64,000 nt of DNA, from the NCBI RefSeq assembly GCF_016056305.1, contig NZ_JAECZC010000102.1:136884-200883 (forward strand), given 5' to 3'. This document shows, piece by piece, positions 37,102 to 46,753 of the stretch (position 1 is the first letter of the stretch; every line of letters starts with the position of its first letter). The translations under genes were made by a program, and so were the position numbers. Source of the DNA: Amazonocrinis nigriterrae CENA67. GTDB lineage: Bacteria; Cyanobacteriota; Cyanobacteriia; Cyanobacteriales; Nostocaceae. Below the pieces are notes generated by a model. The model made no database searches. It had not been told where the DNA came from and saw nothing but the letters and a program-made list of their open reading frames with translations.

Positions 37102-40100
37102 ATGAGCTTAGACTCTGACACGATTAAACGACTGGCTGATGAAGTTTTAACCTTCATTGAACAACGTGAAGCAGAACAAGTTGCCTATGGCATTTACGAT
37201 GTAACAATGGCAGGGATTGAAGTAATTGAGAACTTTAAACCCTCTGAAGACATTGTATTAACTGCTCAAGACAAAACAGAAGCTCTCAGAAAGGCTTTAG
37301 AGCAACTTGCACAGGATTTGCAAATTATCCGCTTTAACCAAGAAGAGTCTCTTGATGGCTGGATTTTTCGCAGTCGAATCGCAGAAACTGTAAGGTTGCT
37401 ATCAAAACTCCGTCAAAGAATTGTTAGAGAAAACAACCTCAAAGTAGCGCACCGCATCAGCAATAGCAAGCGTTTAGTGGCAGATATTAAGTTTAGTGTC
37501 GCTTCTCGTCGCGTACCTCGAAGGAACATAGCAGTACAAAGCTGCATGACACCTTTACTTAGTGGTGATACAGAGCAACAGCGAACAGCAAACCTAATTT
37601 TAGAGGTAATTGACACCTATCTCCCGAAGCTACGCCAGATGAGTGGCTTCCAAAAACGAACTTTAGAAAGAATTCTCGAAGCAATCGAGTTAAAAGCACA
37701 AGAAGGTATCGAAAAAGGCGTTGTAGTTACTGCTAGCACAGGAGCAGGTAAAACCTACGCTTTCTTTTTACCCGTACTCGCCAAGATGGTGCTAGAACGT
37801 TGCTTGCGCGGGCGAGAAGGGGTTAAAGCGATTTGCATTTACCCACGGGTTGCACTGTCTGAAAATCAACTTACTGATTTTATTGAAGTATTATTTTATC
37901 TCAACCAAGTCCTAGCAAAGTACAATCTTCCACAACTGACAATTGGGGTAGAAAGTGGTGCAGCAGTTTATCAAATCCGAGACTTCCAAGATATCACTGC
38001 GGATCGCCAACAAAAACTTTCTAAGCAACGGGGCTGGACTTTTAGCGAAGAATATGCAGGTTATCTATCACCTTTTGCTTACTGTGTAGGTACAGATGGT
38101 AAAGCTTGCAAAACAGATAAACAACGATTACTTGTGCGTCCCACAAACCCACAAACCTTGATTTGTCCTATCTGTGACAAGCAATATCCGTTTATCCAGT
38201 TTGCCAGGGAGGATGTCATGGCAAAGCATCCACCTGATTTGCTCATTGCTACAACAGAATCACTTCATCGACGGCTGTTATCCACGAAATATCAATACCT
38301 GTTTGGTAACGATCAGTTTTGTGCGCCAACGGTAGTGATGTTAGACGAAATTCACCTACAAACTTCTACCGCAGGGACTCAAGTAGCACTCCTACTGCGA
38401 CGATTGATGGCTAGGATTCGTTTGGGTAAGCAGCATCGCAACGAACAAAGCAATTTAGCATTTGTAGGATTAAGTGCCACTATTTCAGAGCCAATTGAAT
38501 TTCTGTCGGAGTTATCTGGTATACCTGCTCCTCGCATTAAACGGGTATACCCTCAAGATAATGAAATGCAGACAATTGGTGCCGAACGCTATGTATTTGT
38601 CCGGGCTGAGGATAACGAAGATACTGCTGTAATTTCAACTTTAATTCAAACGGCGATGTGCGTCTTACACACTATGCCGCAACCATCCGCAGATTCAGAC
38701 CTCAAGCGTTACCGCACATTTGGCTTTGTCCAGTCTCTAGACATTGCAGGTCGCTGCTTATACCAGATGGAAGATGCTGAGAAAGTAAAGAAAGAGCAAC
38801 GTCAGAACCGCCTCAGATACAAAGAACAAGGAATACCAGCCCAATCTTGTCCTATTCGAGATATACCCCTTTATTGGTACCGCTACCCACCATTAAATAA
38901 ACAGCTTTTCCCAGAATTTTTTGGTGCGAATACTAACCCTAACTGTGATTGCGAAAACTGCAAAGAACCAGATTTGACTTGCCCATTTTTCCAAGCGGGC
39001 GAGTGTTGGTGGGTTCTCAGTCAGAAAGGAAAGGCACGCCAGCAACCCCTAAAAATTATACGGAAAACGGGGAGCGATCGCTCAATTACTATCGAGCCTG
39101 ATGATGACTTAATAATTACAACGACTGCCTTAGAAGTAGGTTACGATGACGAAGCATTAATGTGTGTTTTACAATACACAGCACCAGTAAATGTCGCTAG
39201 TTTTGTACAGCGTAAAGGTCGGGGAGGGCGGAAAGTTGGCACACGACCAATTGTAGTTACAGTACTCAGCCCCTATAAATCTACTGACTTATTTTTGTTT
39301 CGTAACGAACACATACTTACAGATCCTACTTTCCAAAAACTTCCTCTTAATTCCCAAAACCGATACCTGCAAAGAATTCATGGGTTTTACGCTTTCTTTG
39401 ATTGGTTAGTAACCCGTGCAAGTTGTGCAGGAATTGACCTTGAACTTGATAATTTATCTAGGCAAGGGTATGAGTATTTAATGGAGCAAAGTTTGGATTT
39501 GGGAGTATTGCTGGAATTTAAAGATTATCTCAAACAAACTTTTGCAATCCCAGACGATGCCATAAAACAGGTACTTGACGATGAGTCAGAAGGATTTTTG
39601 TGCCAAATTTTCTACGAAGGCTTAATGAAGGGAGTAAATCCGCAGTTTGAGCGCGAAAACACACAGCGCATTAATTCCAAAGAATTGAGAAATTTGTTAT
39701 CCAAGCACTTACCAGAAAATTTATTTTCTGACATTAATTTGCCAGAGGTGCAAGTTGACTACCGTCCCGATAATAACAACCCGAATAAGAAGCCTAACTC
39801 TGAAAGTATCAGTTTGGCGGTGAGCGAAACAATCCCAGGTAATGTAACATTTCGCGGTGGCGAGGGTTCAACTTGGATACCACCGGAAATTTCTGATGGA
39901 GAACCTTCCCGAATAGCCATTAATCAGTATTATAAAATTAGCCCCTTAAACTACCCTCCAAATACAGTTAACTTGCCAACACGGGCGCTAAAGAAAGTTG
40001 ACATTAGTAAAAAAAGTACCAACTTTTTGAATTTATATCGTCCCACTGCAATTAAGCCTAAGCAGTTTAGTCGAGACTATAACTCATCATTTTGGTGGTG

Positions 40101-42069
40101 TAACCCAGAAACAGGAGAATTATCTGAAAGCCGTACCTCTGAAAATGCAGCCCAAGATACACAATCATTAGCCCACTCCTGTTCGGCTAACGCTATCAGT
40201 GCGGTAGCAATTCGCCCTGTCCGAGGTGATACTCCCACGCCCGCATATACCCTTAAGCCTGGTCATCCTTCACTTGTTTGCAATCCATTAGGGCAAGAAT
40301 TAATACAACGAGTTGTTTTTCACAGTGACGAAACTGCAAATCTTAATTTGTTAGATGTGCAGCGAATTATTTTGGGAAGTGAATACACGATTAAATTCCA
40401 CAATTCACCAGCTGAAGAAATTCGTGGAGTCGTGGGTTTTACAGCAGACGAGGAGAGCCTGAGTAACTGTGCTTTAGGATACCAGATATTGACGGAAGGA
40501 GTTTGTTTTGATCTCAATTCCGATTTGCTAACTAAGCTCCAATTTTCTGCTTCGACACAGAAAAATCTGTGTTACCATGCCATCCACCATGCCTTTGTTA
40601 GTGTTCTCACGGTTGAATATCAGGCAAACTACTTTGCTGCTGAATATCTTGTTAATGTGCTGTTGACTATGGCAGATAGATGGTGTGGTGGAGAGGGAGG
40701 AACACCTGAAGGGCTGCGTGATTGGTTTACTCGTGGTAACAGTCAGTTTGACCGTTGGTTGACAGAAGCAATTAATGGCATACAACAGTTGTCCCGCAAA
40801 AATCAACAAGCGGTTTACCACCTCATAAATAGTGGCAATGATTATTTATCGATATTTGTGAATTTGTATGCTGAAATTCATAGCGGTGGATTGAGCTATC
40901 AGCAATACTTAAGGGACAGCTTTCAGTATAGTCTGACTCAAGCTTTAAAGTCTGTAGCCCAAGAAGTTGCAGGTGTTGAGGCACTAAATTACGTTGCAGC
41001 CTGGACTGAGTTACACGCTGACTTTGAGGGTACGGCGGCTAACCGGATTTGGTTGTACGAAATTGGTATGGGAGGTATTGGTGTAATGCGGGCAACCCAT
41101 GACTTGCTTCGCAACCATGCTGATAAATTCTGGACAACCCTTGCCAACAAAATGACTCGCTGTACTACTGCCCAAGAGGAAGCTTTTTTGCGTCATTTAT
41201 TAGCACAACCTGAGTCTTGGTTAGAAGGATGTGCAACTAGGGTAAATGAAATTATAGCAGCAGGTAAATCTAGCGATCGCCAAAATAAAATTGAACAGTT
41301 AATGGCACAGGTACGGCAACAATTGGGTGTGCCTATGCGCCAAGCCCAACTCAAAGCCATCTTTCGGGTTTTTATTCCCGACTACGTTCAACAACTAGGG
41401 GGTACACCTTTGGTTAACTGGCGTATTTTTCGGGAAATTAACCACGAGTTTCTTCCTGAGTGTGCCGAACAGCTAGGACGCGATCCTACATTTACTGAAG
41501 CAACGGCACTACTTTACCGCAAATTAGTTAAAGCTAGGCGCGATCAACAATCACCGCCCTATCCAGAGTTAATGCGCTTACTTGAAATTTATGAAGCCGA
41601 ATATAGTGCTTCAGATAACGAAGCACGTAAAGCATTTGAAGCAGGGGTAGAACGCAGGATGCTTTTAAATTGTCGCTGCAATTGTTCCAGTTGCCTAGAT
41701 GACCGCAGTGGCGACATCGAAGCGCCAGGTTTAAGTCGTCACCTTCTTAATCGTCCCCTACTGACGGAATGGTTAAATCAGGTTCGTACTCCTCAAACCT
41801 TAGAATTAGATGGCACTGTCAGCGGTACTGACATCAGTGAAAGAATGAGAACCTTGCTGGAAAATGGCTGTCAAACAATTTACTTACGGGTAAGAAGCGA
41901 TAATCTTGCGTCCCTCTGTGTCACAATTAGCTACTTGACAGACGCAGGTATCGACACAGATATCGGCATGGTTTACCCAATGATTACCGATATTCAAACT
42001 ATTTACCCTAACGACTTACAACCAAACGAATTACCTGTCATTCAAGTAACAGTTCGTCCTATTAAGTGA
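37102..42069 (+). CDS. dpdJ: DpdJ-like helicase (copy 2)
   Basis: A 1655-residue protein with the same plan as the copy at 22563: an N-terminal region with RSRIAETVRLLSKLRQR (compare RTRMAEAVRLFARLRQL), Walker A ASTGAGKT near 211-219, DEIH near 414, FVGLSATISEP, TTALEVGYDDEA and FVQRKGRGGRKVG. Added Cys clusters (CDCENC...C...C, CRCNCSSC) are not seen in copy 1. Identity is low by eye, so this is an old paralog rather than a recent duplication. It heads a dpdJ-K-D unit with 10-bp and 1-bp junctions. Confidence 0.82.
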   Translation: MSLDSDTIKRLADEVLTFIEQREAEQVAYGIYDVTMAGIEVIENFKPSEDIVLTAQDKTEALRKALEQLAQDLQIIRFNQEESLDGWIFRSRIAETVRLLSKLRQRIVRENNLKVAHRISNSKRLVADIKFSVASRRVPRRNIAVQSCMTPLLSGDTEQQRTANLILEVIDTYLPKLRQMSGFQKRTLERILEAIELKAQEGIEKGVVVTASTGAGKTYAFFLPVLAKMVLERCLRGREGVKAICIYPRVALSENQLTDFIEVLFYLNQVLAKYNLPQLTIGVESGAAVYQIRDFQDITADRQQKLSKQRGWTFSEEYAGYLSPFAYCVGTDGKACKTDKQRLLVRPTNPQTLICPICDKQYPFIQFAREDVMAKHPPDLLIATTESLHRRLLSTKYQYLFGNDQFCAPTVVMLDEIHLQTSTAGTQVALLLRRLMARIRLGKQHRNEQSNLAFVGLSATISEPIEFLSELSGIPAPRIKRVYPQDNEMQTIGAERYVFVRAEDNEDTAVISTLIQTAMCVLHTMPQPSADSDLKRYRTFGFVQSLDIAGRCLYQMEDAEKVKKEQRQNRLRYKEQGIPAQSCPIRDIPLYWYRYPPLNKQLFPEFFGANTNPNCDCENCKEPDLTCPFFQAGECWWVLSQKGKARQQPLKIIRKTGSDRSITIEPDDDLIITTTALEVGYDDEALMCVLQYTAPVNVASFVQRKGRGGRKVGTRPIVVTVLSPYKSTDLFLFRNEHILTDPTFQKLPLNSQNRYLQRIHGFYAFFDWLVTRASCAGIDLELDNLSRQGYEYLMEQSLDLGVLLEFKDYLKQTFAIPDDAIKQVLDDESEGFLCQIFYEGLMKGVNPQFERENTQRINSKELRNLLSKHLPENLFSDINLPEVQVDYRPDNNNPNKKPNSESISLAVSETIPGNVTFRGGEGSTWIPPEISDGEPSRIAINQYYKISPLNYPPNTVNLPTRALKKVDISKKSTNFLNLYRPTAIKPKQFSRDYNSSFWWCNPETGELSESRTSENAAQDTQSLAHSCSANAISAVAIRPVRGDTPTPAYTLKPGHPSLVCNPLGQELIQRVVFHSDETANLNLLDVQRIILGSEYTIKFHNSPAEEIRGVVGFTADEESLSNCALGYQILTEGVCFDLNSDLLTKLQFSASTQKNLCYHAIHHAFVSVLTVEYQANYFAAEYLVNVLLTMADRWCGGEGGTPEGLRDWFTRGNSQFDRWLTEAINGIQQLSRKNQQAVYHLINSGNDYLSIFVNLYAEIHSGGLSYQQYLRDSFQYSLTQALKSVAQEVAGVEALNYVAAWTELHADFEGTAANRIWLYEIGMGGIGVMRATHDLLRNHADKFWTTLANKMTRCTTAQEEAFLRHLLAQPESWLEGCATRVNEIIAAGKSSDRQNKIEQLMAQVRQQLGVPMRQAQLKAIFRVFIPDYVQQLGGTPLVNWRIFREINHEFLPECAEQLGRDPTFTEATALLYRKLVKARRDQQSPPYPELMRLLEIYEAEYSASDNEARKAFEAGVERRMLLNCRCNCSSCLDDRSGDIEAPGLSRHLLNRPLLTEWLNQVRTPQTLELDGTVSGTDISERMRTLLENGCQTIYLRVRSDNLASLCVTISYLTDAGIDTDIGMVYPMITDIQTIYPNDLQPNELPVIQVTVRPIK

Positions 42070-42079
42070 GGTTCTGCCA

Positions 42080-42592
42080 ATGGCAAAGCAATCAACTCAA
42101 TTGCAACCCAGTGGTCAAGCAATGCTTTACAACTTTCTGCTCAATGAGATTTTAGCATCACAACTAGAAGGCAGTTACGAGTTTTGGATTGTTTCGCCTT
42201 GGGTAACAAATTTCCGTTTAGAAAAACCCTATTATGTCTCTTTTGGGGAAATTGTAGAGACAAAGCAAGAAGCACTACACCTGTTTGACATTCTGCATCA
42301 AATGGCCGCCAATGGCGGTAAAGTGTACATCACAGTAGGTAGCGATAAAGAATATCATCCTTTATTGAGACAACTCGGCAATAAAAGCGATCGCATCCAG
42401 GTACGAACCCTCCCCGAATTGCACGCAAAAGCTTATGTTGGTCGTTACGGTGCAATCGATGGTTCCCTAAATTTAACTGCTGGAGGGGTGAATCAAAACA
42501 TAGAAATGTTTACCTATTATCACGATGAGCGCAATATTGCCCAAATGCGTAAACTTTGTCAAGAGTTTTTTGAAAAAGGATTGCGACTTTAA
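42080..42592 (+). CDS. dpdK: DpdK, phospholipase D-like nuclease (copy 2)
   Basis: A 170-residue PLD-type protein with LPELHAKAYVGRYGAIDGSLN as the HxK and GSLN elements, near residue 116. It has the same length and plan as copy 1 but few identical residues outside the motif (FWIVSPWVTN against VWLVSPWISD near the N-terminus). Its stop shares one base with the dpdD2 start. It is the predicted nuclease partner of helicase copy 2. Confidence 0.85.
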   Translation: MAKQSTQLQPSGQAMLYNFLLNEILASQLEGSYEFWIVSPWVTNFRLEKPYYVSFGEIVETKQEALHLFDILHQMAANGGKVYITVGSDKEYHPLLRQLGNKSDRIQVRTLPELHAKAYVGRYGAIDGSLNLTAGGVNQNIEMFTYYHDERNIAQMRKLCQEFFEKGLRL

Positions 42593-44778
42593 TGGCGTTT
42601 CGATATGAAATTGTGACAAAACAGAAACGTGCCGATCAAATAGGGCTACGTCTTCAGTGTGATGAACAAAGACAGGCTGAGGAAATTCACCGAAGACTTC
42701 GCCAAGCTGGGTTCACAATTAGTAGTTTAATGTCCGCAACACATTCTGACTATACCCACTTTATCTATGTCACTTTGATAGAAAATAACATAGACAATAC
42801 CATGTTCAAAATAGAAGCTCATATAAGAGCTTTAAATAATGTTGATGTTGCCAAAAAGCCAGTAAGCATAAAAGATTTTAGAACATGGCAAAACCAATTT
42901 CGTAAAGTAATTAAACAATTAAATAATGACGATGTTAGGCCAACTAGTTCAGTTCAAGAAATTAATCAAAGTCGTCTTAAACAAAAGATTGCTGCTGGGC
43001 TGACCACCCAAGTCGAGGAGAAATTACTTCAACAATCTGATAACAATGATAGTAACGCTCTACGAACATTAATTGCACTGTATGCCAACACAGAACAAAA
43101 TGAACAGCTAGTGGAACTTTTCAAGGTCAAAAGGTCTGCTGTTTTTGCTCTACCTGTCTCTGGGAGGTTAGTTGAGCAGTTAGTTGGTGCCCATCTCCAG
43201 ATTTATAAAGAAACTAATGCCCCAGAATTATTACGTTCTGCCCAGGAATTAGCACAAGAATTTTTACCTGAATTAGAGAGGTTACGTCAAGCTAACGAAG
43301 TACGAAAACTTCTGCATTTGTCCTTAGTTGCTCAAGAACCCTTACCAAAAATAGAAGGAGCTACACTCAACGAACAATTGACACAGTTATTAGAAATTGA
43401 ACCAGGCGAACGTATCTCCCAACTGGATAAACTTAAAAACAAATATCCCAAAGCGATTAATGTAATACTTGCTTTAGCTGATTCTTACGTATCAATTGAT
43501 AATCCCGAATCTGCTTTACAAATATATCAATCAATTACCGAAAAGACAGAAGAGTTGCAACAACGTCATGCAGAAGTGCTGTTAAATAGTCAACGTTTCC
43601 AAGAAGTAATTGAATTATTACCCAAGGTAATTTCTGAACTTTCACCAGCATTGGCAGGATTGCGTGGTGCTGCCCTTTATAACTTAGGGGAGAAAACACA
43701 AGCTAGTGAATTTCTAGAAAAGGCTTGGCAAGGAGGTGAACGTAGAGTTCAAATTCTGCTACCTTTAGCAAAATTATGGGCTACAGTTGGCGATCCAGTC
43801 AAAGCAGGAGAGGTATATCAAATACTCCTAGAAACAGCTGATGAAAAATTAACATTATCAGACCGCGTTTTAATAGCTAGAGTTGCTAATCTTGATGGTT
43901 TTGGTGATATTTATGATGATGATAAAGTTAGTTATTATGAGTTATGTGTAAATTTAGCTGGAGTACGCTTGCGGGATTTACCAGAAGCAGAAGAAATATT
44001 AAAAGACAGATTAGATTTGTGGAAGCAGGTACAAAACACGTCAGGAATGCTCAACGCTTATGCTGACTGGCTAGACTGGCTCGCTAGTGTAGGAAAGTGG
44101 GAAGATTTAAACAATGAACTAGGTATTGTAAGAAAATTTGCAATCGAACAAAAAATCAGTTCGCTACAGTATTTTGAATTACTTGAAGGACTGGAAGCAT
44201 ACATAAATGTGCAACCTACTTTACGTCAAAGTTTAGCAAATGACTATTTTGGTTTAGCTATTGCTGAAATAGATAACGCATTACGTCAAGAAGAAATCGA
44301 AGCACCTTTTTTTCAAGATTTAAAACGTGCTTTATTCTACCTTAACTCGGATTCAGCAAATGAGCTTGTTGAGTATCGCCAACAACGTCGTGCTGAAGCT
44401 ACTAAGCTGAATGTACAAGTAGCTTCAGATGAAAACATAGTATCAACAACTCAAAACTTGGCATCTATAAATCTTGCGTTAGTGGGTGGACACCAAGCAA
44501 CTCGACGAGAAGTCATCCGTGAATTGTGCGAAAACTACGGTTTAAAAAATTGTGTTGAGGTTGCCCCCTCAAGTGAAGCATATATAAGTCGCAGTAACGT
44601 ACAGGCACAAATAAGCAATTGTAATTTAATTGCAGTAATTACTGGATATATGGGTCATGATTTAAGTCAAATTGTGTCTGACTTAAAAAAAGATGGTACT
44701 TTAACAGGTAATGTCTTTTTTCTAGCTTGTCGGGGCAAAAGTGGTGTAGTTCGCGCAATTCTTAATAAGGTGCAATAA
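42592..44778 (+). CDS. dpdD: DpdD-like protein (copy 2), with DUF2325-like C-terminus
   Basis: A 728-residue protein. The N-terminal 130 residues differ from copy 1. The middle is helical with TPR-like repeats (ALADSYVSIDNPESALQIYQ). The C-terminus (LALVGGHQATRREVIREL...NCNLIAVITGYMGHDLSQIV) is a clearer DUF2325-type domain than in copy 1. It completes the second J-K-D unit. It may be a scaffold that reads a nucleic acid or nucleotide; this is unproven. Confidence 0.75.
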   Translation: MAFRYEIVTKQKRADQIGLRLQCDEQRQAEEIHRRLRQAGFTISSLMSATHSDYTHFIYVTLIENNIDNTMFKIEAHIRALNNVDVAKKPVSIKDFRTWQNQFRKVIKQLNNDDVRPTSSVQEINQSRLKQKIAAGLTTQVEEKLLQQSDNNDSNALRTLIALYANTEQNEQLVELFKVKRSAVFALPVSGRLVEQLVGAHLQIYKETNAPELLRSAQELAQEFLPELERLRQANEVRKLLHLSLVAQEPLPKIEGATLNEQLTQLLEIEPGERISQLDKLKNKYPKAINVILALADSYVSIDNPESALQIYQSITEKTEELQQRHAEVLLNSQRFQEVIELLPKVISELSPALAGLRGAALYNLGEKTQASEFLEKAWQGGERRVQILLPLAKLWATVGDPVKAGEVYQILLETADEKLTLSDRVLIARVANLDGFGDIYDDDKVSYYELCVNLAGVRLRDLPEAEEILKDRLDLWKQVQNTSGMLNAYADWLDWLASVGKWEDLNNELGIVRKFAIEQKISSLQYFELLEGLEAYINVQPTLRQSLANDYFGLAIAEIDNALRQEEIEAPFFQDLKRALFYLNSDSANELVEYRQQRRAEATKLNVQVASDENIVSTTQNLASINLALVGGHQATRREVIRELCENYGLKNCVEVAPSSEAYISRSNVQAQISNCNLIAVITGYMGHDLSQIVSDLKKDGTLTGNVFFLACRGKSGVVRAILNKVQ

Positions 44779-44864
44779 TAAAATGGCTGATTACACACTT
44801 AGAAAAATCTAATTTCATCACATCAATTTCTTTATGTTGTCCACTTCAAGGGGCGACAAGCCCT

Positions 44865-44996
44865 CTAAAGTGTTTGTTGTATAAGCTTCATAGCCCTTAA
44901 ACCTCGCTGATAATATGCTTGCTTATTGCGACTAAAACCGACCAGTTCCTCGACCCATGCTTGACACTCATGCAAAGCTTCTAAGCTAATCGTCAT
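44865..44996 (-). other. 43-codon frame, possible fragment of a transposon gene
   Basis: The frame reads MTISLEALHECQAWVEELVG and continues with FSRNKQAYYQRGLRAMKL. It has a sensible protein composition but no family I can name. It lies inside the inverted-repeat bracket and next to the lone IS630 end, so it is probably a fragment. Confidence 0.3.
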
Positions 44997-45046
44997 TCAT
45001 TTTTCCGGGGTGAGTTGCTTGTGGTAAGCGGTTCAGCTTTGGGGTT

Positions 45047-45071
45047 ATGCAACTTAAATGCTCATTAGCTT
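45047..45071 (+). repeat. Solo IS630-type terminal repeat
   Basis: tgcaacttaaatgctcattag... at 45047-45071 matches the reverse complement of the left terminal repeat at 2547-2571 at 24 of 25 positions. No IS630 transposase is attached, so it is a leftover end. Confidence 0.7.
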
Positions 45072-46249
45072 ATCCAATTTTGACCATATAAACCTATCCA
45101 GAAATTACCGTGACGTTTCTCATTTCTATTTTTTTCTTGGCTACGACAAATATATGATTCTTGTTTTTGAAATTTAGTTCTTTGCCCATGTAACCAAGCA
45201 CTGGTCATAGCCAAAGCGATTAAGAAAATTAAACGTACAAGTCTATCAGGATTGGCTTGAGAGCTTTCCAAATTGTAGCCACCAGTTTTACAATCTTTGA
45301 ACATGGCTTCAATCCCAAAGCGTTGAGTATATATTTTGAGGGCAGTATTTAAATCAGGCAAATTAGTTAATAAATACCAAGCTTCCTTTTCTTGTTTACT
45401 TCTATACTTTCTTTTCCAGTAGACTGCTAAATTAAACCGACCAAAACCTTTTTTCGGTTCTTGCGTTGGTTTTATGGTGGAGCATTAAAATCACAGTTTT
45501 ATAGAAAGACTCAAAAACTTAAAACCCAGTCACGGCAATAAATCTAGCCTATCTTTAGGTTTTATTTATTATTCTGTTCCATAAAATGAACTGAAGAACC
45601 CTTTTTTCTGACTCAACTTAACATTGGGATAAAATTGACGAATACCAGGATAAATCTCAATGTTACTTAAAGGCTGAAATTTTTGCCATTTTTCCCGGAA
45701 AGCCGTATCCTTCTTTTGACGGAGTACAAAACCTATATTCTGCTTGTGTAGCCAACTTCCCAGTTCGATGCTATAAAATTCTCTATCCCCAATAATCACT
45801 AATTTGTACTTTTTTAATAACCGAATTACTGGGCGTAATACTTTTTGCTGTTCTTCTAAGTTACTGCAACCATCTTTCTCTAACAGACACCAATATATTG
45901 GCCAAGCTCTTTTTTGATAAATCACGCTCACCATCAACACATTATTTTCTTTCCACGCTCGTTTTATCCATCGCAATGGTTAATTGTGACCCTACTTTAA
46001 AATGTTGGTTAATTATTGCTTCAATGATGGGAAACCACAATAAGACTACACTCAAAGCATTCGATGTTAAAAACCTTTGTATATGCCGTCTACGACTGTT
46101 TTGTTGTATTGGTAGAGGTAAGGTTGCTGCCAATCAATAATCCTCACCTGTTTCTGATTTTGTAGTAACCACACCAACATTTTTAGGGTAAGTAACTGTG
46201 CTTTATTTAAGTATTTTTCTAAGAAGTTTTGATAAAATGATGCCAGCAT
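45065..46249 (-). pseudogene. Broken IS4-family transposase
   Basis: Parts of one transposase lie in several frames. The N-terminus is MLASFYQNFLEKYLNKAQLL from 46249, then SNALSVVLLWFPIIEAIINQ, then LTIAMD with the first Asp, then KYKLVIIGDREFYSIELG with the second Asp near 45780. The C-terminal YREK part (YTQRFGIEAMFKDCKTGGYN) lies near 45300. Frame changes occur near 46130, 45970 and 45570-45480. The order and spacing are those of a full IS4 transposase, so only the reading frame has decayed. Confidence 0.8.
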
Positions 46250-46413
46250 TATTTCGACGGTCTTGGTCAAATTACGAGACCGTTCTTTTTTACCACAAAA
46301 CCGCTCCCCACAGAAAAGCCTACTACCCTTATACAGTTCATTCTCAATAAGCACCTAATTTTTTCAAGGGTTCTATACCTCCTAAGCCGTTATCTGGCTT
46401 GGTTTAGAGGCGA

Positions 46414-46686
46414 TTGTCGCCCCTTGAAGTTGTTAGACGACAACTGACTGTAATTGAGGTCAACTCTCTTGCTGGAATGTATCCAGAACATCCAAAAAAA
46501 CGCACTGCTCAACCTACTGCTGAACGGTTGTTACGTGCTTTTTCTAATATCACTTTGACGATTATTGAAGCTCGTGGTCAGCGTTTTGGTTATGTTCCTC
46601 CTTTAAACCCTCTACAACAGGAAATTATTAGTTTGCTTGGTCTTCTTCCTGATATTTATAGCAATCTTGTAGATAATTCCTCTTAG
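46414..46686 (+). pseudogene. C-terminal fragment of an IS1634-like transposase
   Basis: The frame contains LTVIEVNSLAGMYPEHPKK, QPTAERLLRAFSNITLTIIE and LNPLQQEIISLLGLL. I recall this ending from IS1634/IS4-type transposases common in cyanobacteria. The catalytic part upstream is missing and replaced by the inverted repeat of the graveyard. It is probably non-functional. Confidence 0.6.
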
Positions 46687-46753
46687 TCAAATTCTATTAC
46701 GCGAACGGTGAGTAATTAAAATAGATATTTAAATTTGAAAAGTTTGAAGTTAG

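Larger units (their letters stand above)
44843..46430. mobile_element. IS graveyard bracketed by an inverted repeat
   Basis: acttcaaggggcgacaa at 44843-44859 is the exact reverse complement of the block near 46415-46430 (ttgtcgccccttgaagt), and similarity continues as ctctaaa on the inner or outer side. Between them lie a lone IS630 terminal repeat, a broken IS4-type transposase and a tiny frame. The bracket may be the ends of one element or an inverted duplication of an older one. Confidence 0.5.
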
